NCBI GenBank assembly: GCA_017424085.1
Contig: JAFPBP010000039.1
Location: forward strand, 1 to 11,797
DNA length: 11,797 nt
DNA from: Clostridia bacterium
Lineage (GTDB): Bacteria; Bacillota; Clostridia; Oscillospirales; UBA644
Reading direction: 5' to 3'
Below, in pieces: positions 5,819 through 11,797 of the stretch; position 1 is the first letter of the stretch, and every line of letters begins with the position of its first letter. A model generated the notes under the pieces. The model was not told where the DNA came from, made no database searches, and saw only the letters and a list, made by a program, of their open reading frames with translations. The position numbers and the translations under genes were made by a program.

Positions 5819-7318
5819 TCAGTGCTGGACCTTGTCCTTGACCACCACGTCGTGGGCGCCGCCCTCCACAATGGAGACCGAGCTGACCAGAGTCAGCTTC
5901 GCCTTCTGCTGAAGCTCGGGAATGGAAAGAGCACCGCAGTTGCACATGGTGGAGCGGATCTTGCTCAGAGTGACCGCCACGTTATCGTGGAGCAGGCCTG
6001 CGTAGGGAACGTAGCAGTCCACGCCTTCCACGAAGGACAGCTTCGCCGCGCCGCCCATATCGTAACGCTGCCAGTTACGGGCACGGGCAGAGCCCTCGCC
6101 CCAGTATTCCTTCATGTAGTTGCCGTTGACCATGACCTTGTTGGTGGGGGATTCCTCGAAGCGGGAGAAATATCTGCCCAGCATGCAGAAGTCCGCACCC
6201 ATGGCAAGAGCGAGGGTCATGTGGTAATCGTGAACGATACCGCCGTCGGAGCAGATGGGAATGTAAATACCGGTTTCTTCAAAGTATTCATCGCGAGCCT
6301 TGGCAACCTCGATGACTGCGGTAGCCTGTCCGCGACCGATACCCTTGGTCTCACGGGTGATGCAGATGGAGCCGCCGCCGATGCCGATCTTGATGAAGTC
6401 CGCGCCTGCCTCGGCAAGGAAACGGAATCCGTCCCGATCTACAACGTTGCCTGCGCCGATCTTCACCGAATCGCCGTAGGTATCGCGCACGAACTTGATG
6501 GTGCGGCTCTGCCATTCGGTAAAGCCTTCGCTGGAGTCGATGCAGAGCACGTCCACGCCCGCCTCAACCAGCGCGGGAACGCGGGTCTCGTAGTCGCGGG
6601 TGTTGATGCCTGCGCCGACCACGTAGCGCTTCTGCGAGTCCAGAAGCTCGGTGGGGTTTTCCTTATGCTGATCGTAGTCCTTACGGAACACGAAGGAGAC
6701 AAGCTTTCCGTCTGCGGAAACGATGGGCAGGGAATTGAGCTTGTGATCCCAGATGATATCGTTGGCTTCCTTCAGCGTGGTGCCCTCGGGAGCGGTGATC
6801 AGCTTCTCCAGCGGAGTCATGAAGGTGGAGACCTTCTGATCGGGAGACATGCGGCTGACGCGGTAGTCTCTGCCCGTAACGATACCGAGAAGCTTGCCGT
6901 TGGCGCTTCCGTCGGAGGTGACGGCAATGGTGGAGTGACCGTTCTTTTCCTTGAGGGCGATCACGTCGGCAAGGGTCTGATCGGGAGCGATGTTGGAATC
7001 GGAGGTCACGAAGCCTGCCTTATAGCCCTTCACGCGGCGGACCATGGCAGCCTCGTCCTCGATGCTCTGAGAGCCGTAGATGAAGGCAACGCCGCCCTCC
7101 TTGGCAAGGGCGATCGCCATTCTGTCGTCGGAGACCGACTGCATGATGGCGGAAACCAGAGGGATATTCATGGAGATGGCGGGTTCTTCTCCCTTGCGGA
7201 ATTTCACCAGGGGAGTCTTCAGAGAAACGTTGGAGGGGATGTGGGTGGAATCGGAATAGCCGGGAACCAACAGGTATTCGCTGAAGGTATGGGAGCATTC
7301 TTCATAGTAGTAAGCCAT
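5819..7318 (-). CDS. guaB: IMP dehydrogenase, Tritrichomonas-foetus-like subtype
   Basis: This 499-residue enzyme should oxidise IMP to XMP with NAD, the committed step of guanine nucleotide synthesis. Catalytic Cys319 lies in GGGSICITRE, Asp261 in CIDSSEG, Arg382 in MLGRYF, and the mobile-flap Arg418-Tyr419 in ARNWQRYD. CBS domains occupy about residues 100-220. These positions coincide exactly with the residue numbers I recall for the Tritrichomonas foetus enzyme, and much of the sequence (HTFSEYLL, SIEDEAAMV, RNWQRYD, SIVEGGAHDV) follows that type and not the Bacillus or E. coli type. AAGGAG (7327-7332) precedes the ATG by eight bases. It is the last gene of the citrate-synthase operon. 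I see no terminator after it, so transcription may continue into scfA. Confidence 0.96.
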   Translation of the reverse strand: MAYYYEECSHTFSEYLLVPGYSDSTHIPSNVSLKTPLVKFRKGEEPAISMNIPLVSAIMQSVSDDRMAIALAKEGGVAFIYGSQSIEDEAAMVRRVKGYKAGFVTSDSNIAPDQTLADVIALKEKNGHSTIAVTSDGSANGKLLGIVTGRDYRVSRMSPDQKVSTFMTPLEKLITAPEGTTLKEANDIIWDHKLNSLPIVSADGKLVSFVFRKDYDQHKENPTELLDSQKRYVVGAGINTRDYETRVPALVEAGVDVLCIDSSEGFTEWQSRTIKFVRDTYGDSVKIGAGNVVDRDGFRFLAEAGADFIKIGIGGGSICITRETKGIGRGQATAVIEVAKARDEYFEETGIYIPICSDGGIVHDYHMTLALAMGADFCMLGRYFSRFEESPTNKVMVNGNYMKEYWGEGSARARNWQRYDMGGAAKLSFVEGVDCYVPYAGLLHDNVAVTLSKIRSTMCNCGALSIPELQQKAKLTLVSSVSIVEGGAHDVVVKDKVQH

Positions 7319-7367
7319 AATTCTTTCTCCTTCTTTATAAAACTTGTGTATCTATCCGTAAATTGAA

Positions 7368-9341
7368 TTACTGAACAATGGAAATGCCCTTGTCGGTCAG
7401 CTGAGTCAGGACCGCTTCGGGGATGCCGCAGCCTGCGCACTTCAGCAGGAGCAGCTTGGAGCAGTTAAGCAGAGGGGTAAAATCGGCAACGTAATTGTTG
7501 CTCAGATCGATCACGTTCAACGTGGGAATCATGGAAACGGAGGTAATATCGGAAATGGAGTTCCCCGAAACGTCCAGGATCTCAAGAGAACGAAGCATGA
7601 CCAGCGAGGTCAGCTGCTCCAGACCGCAACCGGAGGCATACAGATTCCGAAGCGACGTATCCGCCAGAACCGTAAAGTCGGTCACGGGAGAGCCCGAAAC
7701 GTTCAGCGTGGTCAAGCCCGTCATTCCTACCAACGGAGCCAGCGAGGTGACCTGCGTATTCTTCATGGTCAGAGTCAGGATCCCCGTAAGATTCTGAAGA
7801 TCGTTCAAAGAGGTAACGGCGTTTCCGCTGATATCCAGAGACGCCAGTCGGCGGCTTCCCGCCAACGGAGCCAAGGTCTCAATCAGATTGGACGCCACGT
7901 TCAGCTCGGTCAGAGCGGGACAGGTGGCAAGAGTGGTCAGATCGGTGATCAGATTATTGGACAGATCAAGGGATGCGATCGTCTTCTGATTGCTGATCCA
8001 GGAAAGGGTGGTCAACGCATTCCCCGAAACGTCCAGCTTCTTCAGACGGGCGAATTCCGCCAAAGACGGCATAGCAGATATGCCGTTGTCCGAAACGTCC
8101 AGCTCCTCCACCGAGGAGAAGGCAGACAGGGCGGCAAGGGAGGTAAACTTATTTCCCGCAATCGAAACCGAATCCAGCCAGACCATGGACGTCAGCTTCA
8201 AAAGGTCCTCGTCGGTCAGCCCACAGCCGTCCAGAGACAGGTCCTTCAGCTTGGTCAGACGGCAGATCGCGTCCACGGAGGGGATCTGATCCTCTCCGTC
8301 CAGATTCAGAGAAACCAGATTGGGCATTTCCAGAAGATCGTCAAGGCTCGAGATCTTCCCCGCCAGACGGGAGGTATAGGCGGACATATCCAGCACGGTG
8401 ATCTTTTCCAGATCCTTATAATAGATGGCACCCGAGATCTTCCCCAGCGCCTGACGCACCAGCTGACCCATCTTCGAATCCTTGAACAGGTATTCGGTGC
8501 GGTCGTTGTACACACGGTAGGATACGTCGTATTCCGCCCCCGGCATCCCGCTTTCGGTGATGGCTACGGCACGGATGTTGACCGTTCCCTTATCCACGGA
8601 GATCAGTTCTCCCGGCTTATACACCAGCGAGTTCAGATCGGGAGCGGTGCCGTCCAGCGTATAATAGACGGTGCTTCCGTCGGGAACCGAAAGGGTCACC
8701 TTCACTCCGGAGGTAAAGGTTCCGGGCGAGGGATAGGAGGAAATGGAAGCGGGACGCTCCTCATTCAGCTTGATCAGAATATAGGTTGCGGTGATATCGT
8801 TGATGTAATCCAACGATTCGGAGATGCGGTTCTGAGAGGTGAGCAGGCGGATCTTTTCCCGATAGAACTGCACGAAGCGGGGCTGCAGCGCCAAGCCCTC
8901 GTCCAGAAGCTCCTCCGCAGAATCGGCATCGCCCAGGGTGAGGTAGATGGAAACCGCCTTCAGACGGGCATCCTCGTCCTCGGGGGCGATCTCAAGGCAT
9001 TTTTCAAAGGAATTCAGCGCAGAGCGCAGATTGTTCTTCGCCAACGCCTCCTCCCCTTGCTGATAATAGCGGCGGGACAGACCGAAGGCATCGGGGTCCT
9101 GATAGAACACGAAGGCAGCGATGCCAAGGATGCCGAAGAGAATGAAGAACACGGAAAACGCATAGAAAAAGCGGCGCAGATAATGACGACGGATCTTGAC
9201 CGCTTTGGTCATATCGGGACCCTTTTCCTTCCGTTTTTTCTTCTTGCGGGACTTCTTCTCGGCAAAGTACGACTTGGACATTTCCTTTTCCGCTCTTCGC
9301 TGCTGAAGCTTGCGCATCAGCTTTGTCCAGTTGCTCGACAT
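7368..9341 (-). CDS. Membrane-anchored TPR, chitobiase-like and leucine-rich repeat protein
   Basis: This 657-residue protein has a very basic N-terminal tail (residues 1-57, with runs such as KKSRKKKKRK) and one membrane segment at about 58-80. TPR-like helical repeats follow at about 88-180. A domain resembling the chitobiase/beta-hexosaminidase C-terminal domain (YYTLDGTAPD, NIRAVA) spans about 197-280. From about 310 to the end it has SDS22-like leucine-rich repeats of roughly 22 residues (LKDLSLDGCGLTDEDL, LDVSGNALTTL and so on). The expected topology is a cytoplasmic basic tail with the remainder outside. The start at 9341 has AGGAGG nine bases upstream; an open frame 14 codons longer begins with TTG and no RBS. 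It lies 48 bases after citrate synthase and 49 before IMP dehydrogenase. Function is unknown; protein binding at the envelope is the natural guess. Confidence 0.87.
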   Translation of the reverse strand: MSSNWTKLMRKLQQRRAEKEMSKSYFAEKKSRKKKKRKEKGPDMTKAVKIRRHYLRRFFYAFSVFFILFGILGIAAFVFYQDPDAFGLSRRYYQQGEEALAKNNLRSALNSFEKCLEIAPEDEDARLKAVSIYLTLGDADSAEELLDEGLALQPRFVQFYREKIRLLTSQNRISESLDYINDITATYILIKLNEERPASISSYPSPGTFTSGVKVTLSVPDGSTVYYTLDGTAPDLNSLVYKPGELISVDKGTVNIRAVAITESGMPGAEYDVSYRVYNDRTEYLFKDSKMGQLVRQALGKISGAIYYKDLEKITVLDMSAYTSRLAGKISSLDDLLEMPNLVSLNLDGEDQIPSVDAICRLTKLKDLSLDGCGLTDEDLLKLTSMVWLDSVSIAGNKFTSLAALSAFSSVEELDVSDNGISAMPSLAEFARLKKLDVSGNALTTLSWISNQKTIASLDLSNNLITDLTTLATCPALTELNVASNLIETLAPLAGSRRLASLDISGNAVTSLNDLQNLTGILTLTMKNTQVTSLAPLVGMTGLTTLNVSGSPVTDFTVLADTSLRNLYASGCGLEQLTSLVMLRSLEILDVSGNSISDITSVSMIPTLNVIDLSNNYVADFTPLLNCSKLLLLKCAGCGIPEAVLTQLTDKGISIVQ

Positions 9342-9389
9342 GAAAGGATACCTCCTTTGCGATGATCGTCGTATGTGACTCAAGAGAAA

Positions 9390-10754
9390 TTACTTGCGAT
9401 TGTTCAGGGGTACGTACAGATGCTTTCCGCCGATGAACTTATAGGCGGGACGGATGACGCGGGAGCCGGAGGAAAGCTCCTCTACCCGATGAGAACACCA
9501 GCCTGCCACGCGGGCGATGGTGAACAGGGGGGTGAACAGCTCTGTGGGGATGCCCAGCATCTTATAAATGAAGCCGGAATACATATCCACGTTGGCGCAT
9601 ATCATCTTATCGGAGCCGCGTACGTCGGCAAAGACGCCGGGAGACAGCTTTTCCACCAAGGAAATCAGATTGAATTCGTCCAGCATGCCCTTGGATGCCG
9701 CAAGCTTGCCCGCACGCTCCTTCAGCGCCACAGCGCGGGGGTCGGACAAGGTATAGACGGCGTGACCCATACCGTAGATCAGACCGCTGCGGTCTCCTGC
9801 CTCCTTGCGGAGGATCTTGCAGAGGTATTCGTACACCTCCGTCTCGTCGGTCCAGTCGGACACGTTGGCACAGATGTCGTCAAACATCTGACCGACCCGC
9901 AGGTTCGCACCGCCGTGACGGGGTCCCTTCAGAGAGCCGATGGCGGCGGAGATGGCGGCGTAAGTATCGGTGCCCGTGGACGAAAGCACGCGGGTGGAGA
10001 AGGTGGAGTTGTTACCCGCACCGTGTTCTGCGTGCATGATCAGACAAGCGTCCAGAAGATGCGCCTCCTCGGGGGTGAACTTCTGATCGGGGCGCATAAC
10101 GTGCAGGAAGTTCTCTGCGGTGCAATAATCGTCGGAGGGGAAATGCAGATACATGCTCTCCCGATCGTAATTGCGCTTCTTCACCTGATACGCCTGCACG
10201 GCGACCATGGGAAGACGGGCAATGAGCATGAGAGACTGGCGCAGAAGATTGTTCAGCGACAGATCGTCGGGATTATCGTCATAGGAATACATGGCGAGAA
10301 CCGAGCGCGCCATCTTGTTCATCACGTCACGGGAGGGAGCCTTGATGATCATATCCTCGGTGAAGTTGGGGGGCAACTCCCGCAGGGAGACCAAAAGGGA
10401 GGTGAACTCCTCCAGCTCCGAGGGAGAGGGAAGCTTGCCCATGAGAAGGAGATAGACGACCTCTTCAAAGCCATAACGGTTTTCCGCCTCGTAGCCCTTG
10501 AGAAGGGAGTTGACGTCAATGCCGCGGTAGATCAGCTGGCCGGGAATGGGGACCCGCTCGCCATCCTCCATCACGTAGCCGCGAACGGTGGAAATGCGGG
10601 TTGCGCCAACCATGACGCCCGTACCGTCGGGCTCACGAAGACCGCGCTTGATCTTGTAGTTTTCGTAGACGTGAGGATCGATGAAGTTGGAGCTGCGATA
10701 TTCTTCGCTCAGCCGACCGATAAACAGATCCTTTTCTTGTTGTGTTTCGAACAT
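9390..10754 (-). CDS. gltA: Citrate synthase
   Basis: This 454-residue citrate/2-methylcitrate synthase-family enzyme should condense oxaloacetate with acetyl-CoA to citrate. In clostridia this usually feeds glutamate synthesis through a partial oxidative branch. Expected active-site residues are present: His244 in HAEHGAGNNST, His280 in GPRHGGAN, His331 in YGMGHAVY with Arg340 in SDPR, and Asp390 in NVDMYSGF. An N-terminal extension of about 45 residues precedes the GVMVGATRIS region. GGAGG lies six bases before the ATG. It is the first gene of a minus-strand unit that continues into the LRR protein and IMP dehydrogenase. A 2-methylcitrate role cannot be excluded, but no prp-type genes are nearby. 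Confidence 0.95.
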   Translation of the reverse strand: MFETQQEKDLFIGRLSEEYRSSNFIDPHVYENYKIKRGLREPDGTGVMVGATRISTVRGYVMEDGERVPIPGQLIYRGIDVNSLLKGYEAENRYGFEEVVYLLLMGKLPSPSELEEFTSLLVSLRELPPNFTEDMIIKAPSRDVMNKMARSVLAMYSYDDNPDDLSLNNLLRQSLMLIARLPMVAVQAYQVKKRNYDRESMYLHFPSDDYCTAENFLHVMRPDQKFTPEEAHLLDACLIMHAEHGAGNNSTFSTRVLSSTGTDTYAAISAAIGSLKGPRHGGANLRVGQMFDDICANVSDWTDETEVYEYLCKILRKEAGDRSGLIYGMGHAVYTLSDPRAVALKERAGKLAASKGMLDEFNLISLVEKLSPGVFADVRGSDKMICANVDMYSGFIYKMLGIPTELFTPLFTIARVAGWCSHRVEELSSGSRVIRPAYKFIGGKHLYVPLNNRK

Positions 10755-10840
10755 GGAATACCTCCAAAAAACAGGTTCACTCTTCCCGCAATCCGCAACA
10801 GGGTAAAGTTACTCATTATATCATTTTTATATTATCTTGT

Positions 10841-10869
10841 ATTATACCACATTTTTTTGGATTCGTCAA
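10841..10869 (-). promoter_or_regulatory. Sigma-A promoter of the citrate synthase operon
   Basis: On the minus strand TTGACG (10864-10869) and TATAAT (10841-10846) are 17 bases apart. Transcription should begin near 10834, giving a leader of about 80 nt. A second TATAAT (10815-10820) lies 26 bases downstream without a good -35 box. The promoter overlaps the 5' flank of the divergent SpoIID-like gene, for which I find no clear promoter of its own. Confidence 0.85.
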
Positions 10870-10887
10870 GAGAAAGGACGGCTTTTT

Positions 10888-11754
10888 ATGCGAAATTTTC
10901 TGACTTTTCTTTCATTCTTTACCCTTTTGTTCTTCTTTGCCCCTCTTTTATGCCTCAACGGACGGGAAAATCCCCCCGATCTTCCCGCAGCAACGGCTCC
11001 GAAGCCAATCTCTTTCCCCGAAACGGTCTCCTGCAACGGAGAAGCGATCCCCACGGGGGAATTTCTGGTACAGATGCTGGGAGCCTGGAAGATCCAAGCC
11101 TATCGGGCAGATGCATTGAAGGCGGCGGCGGTTGCGGCGGCATCTCAGCTGGCAGTTGCGCTGAAGGAGGGACGAGCCGAAGACCTGCCCCGCATTACTC
11201 CCGACGGAGCGAAGAGGGCTTGGGGAGACTATTGGTTTTCGGTCTATTGGCCCAAGCTTCAAGCCGCCGTCCGCGACACCTACGGAACGGTGCTGACCCG
11301 AGACGGAGCCCCCTTCCCTGCCGAGGTCTTCCCCCTTTCCTGGGGAAAAACCGAAGAGGGGGTGGATTGTCCTTACGACTTTACCTGCGGCGAATTCGTC
11401 ACGACGGTGACGGTGGACTTGGAGAAATTTCTTCCCTACTTTCCCGATTGCAAGGACAATTTGTCCGTAAAAAACGCCCCAAGCGGCCGCGTGGAAACGG
11501 TCACTTCGGGCGGATCCTCCTTCACGGGGACGCAGCTGATGAGCATGTTCTCCCTTCCCTCTCCCGCCTTCACCCTTTCGGTGGGCGAACGGGTGGTCTT
11601 CACCTGTCGGGGTCAAGGGGACGGGCAGGGCATGTCCCTGTACGCCGCAAACGAGGCTGCAAAGCGGGGGGACGATTGGGAAATCATCCTTCACACCTTT
11701 TACCCCCAAGCGGAGATTTCCCGTCAGGAGGAGAATCGGTCGTTGGGATCCTGA
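10888..11754 (+). CDS. SpoIID-like protein with altered catalytic residues
   Basis: This 288-residue protein has an N-terminal membrane segment (about 4-22) and SpoIID/LytB-family landmarks in order: ADALKAAAVAAASQLAVAL (74-92), ITPDGAKRAW (103-112), AVRDTYGTVLTRDGAPFPAE (127-146), SWGKTEEG (151-158) and CRGQGDGQGMSLYAANE (240-256) with IILHTFYP. SpoIID cleaves glycan strands of peptidoglycan during engulfment of the forespore. Against the canonical EMP...EALKAQAVAAR motif, the catalytic Glu position is Trp67, and the His of GHGVGMSQ is Asp245, so this copy is probably not a working lytic transglycosylase. AAAGGA (10873-10878) lies nine bases before this ATG; a longer frame begins at a TTG without support. 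Its end overlaps a convergent M23 peptidase gene. It may be a structural paralogue or a divergent SpoIID. Confidence 0.78.
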   Translation: MRNFLTFLSFFTLLFFFAPLLCLNGRENPPDLPAATAPKPISFPETVSCNGEAIPTGEFLVQMLGAWKIQAYRADALKAAAVAAASQLAVALKEGRAEDLPRITPDGAKRAWGDYWFSVYWPKLQAAVRDTYGTVLTRDGAPFPAEVFPLSWGKTEEGVDCPYDFTCGEFVTTVTVDLEKFLPYFPDCKDNLSVKNAPSGRVETVTSGGSSFTGTQLMSMFSLPSPAFTLSVGERVVFTCRGQGDGQGMSLYAANEAAKRGDDWEIILHTFYPQAEISRQEENRSLGS

Positions 11755-11797
11755 TAGACCCCGTCCTTCACCACGGCGAAATGCAGATGGATCCCCA
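11724..11797 (-). CDS. C-terminus of an M23/LytM-type peptidase, cut by the window edge
   Basis: The last 23 codons of a minus-strand gene read GIHLHFAVVKDGVYQDP followed by NDRFSS and TGA. The HLHF motif followed by a KDG turn and DP is the end of the M23 (LytM/SpoIIQ/NlpD) domain, in which the first His of HxH is catalytic and the second binds zinc. Both are present. The gene converges with the SpoIID-like gene and overlaps its 3' end by 31 bases. A SpoIIQ-like identity is tempting because SpoIID and SpoIIQ work together at engulfment, but only the tail is visible. Confidence 0.75.
   Translation of the reverse strand, partial: GIHLHFAVVKDGVYQDPNDRFSS

Noticed and set aside
5789..7366. A plus-strand frame of about 525 codons opposite IMP dehydrogenase
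   Set aside because: It is another antisense shadow. It is rich in Gly, His, Asp and Val as expected from reverse reading, has no family motif, and lies fully over a well-supported enzyme gene.
10800..10887. Sporulation sigma-factor promoter for the SpoIID-like gene
   Set aside because: The region is AT-rich and gives partial matches such as ATATT, but no pair of -35 and -10 elements at acceptable spacing convinced me.

Overview
The window looks like a chromosomal segment of a spore-forming member of the class Clostridia, probably an Oscillospiraceae-like gut anaerobe (the family and habitat are inference). The clearest marker is a complete SCIFF locus (precursor scfA, radical-SAM maturase scfB), a RiPP system that is close to universal in Clostridia. 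SpoIID-like and M23 peptidase-type genes at the right edge fit a sporulating Firmicute. The sequence is moderately GC-rich. Promoters are of the sigma-A type with 17-base spacers, and the Shine-Dalgarno sites are strong.

Layout, left to right. Positions 1-430 hold no gene. They contain two families of imperfect direct repeats with embedded palindromes. Positions 431-2277 hold a minus-strand unit for a signal-peptide-bearing, tail-anchored surface protein with a perfect consensus promoter, a strong RBS and a near-ideal terminator. Positions 2382-2658 hold what I read as an unannotated, independently transcribed structured RNA of about 240 nt on the minus strand. It has a perfect TTGACA-17-TATAAT promoter, a row of stable hairpins with C-rich loops and an intrinsic terminator. 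One loop is complementary over nine bases to the Shine-Dalgarno region of the adjacent surface-protein gene.

Positions 2813-5781 carry the SCIFF operon (minus): promoter, scfA (46 codons), an internal terminator that should attenuate transcription, scfB, and an Orn/Lys/Arg decarboxylase-family PLP enzyme whose start overlaps the scfB stop (ATGA). Positions 5819-10869 carry a second minus-strand operon. Its order of transcription is citrate synthase, a membrane-anchored TPR/chitobiase-like/leucine-rich-repeat protein, then an IMP dehydrogenase of the Tritrichomonas-foetus-like subtype. I see no terminator between IMP dehydrogenase and the scfA promoter, so readthrough is possible.

At the right edge a divergent plus-strand gene encodes a SpoIID-family protein that has lost the catalytic Glu and a conserved His. 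Its 3' end overlaps, tail to tail, the end of a minus-strand M23/LytM-type peptidase gene that runs off the window.

The points most worth following are the candidate RNA and its anti-Shine-Dalgarno loop, the SCIFF peptide with Gly where characterised SCIFFs are recalled to have the Thr cross-link acceptor, and the degenerate SpoIID-like protein.
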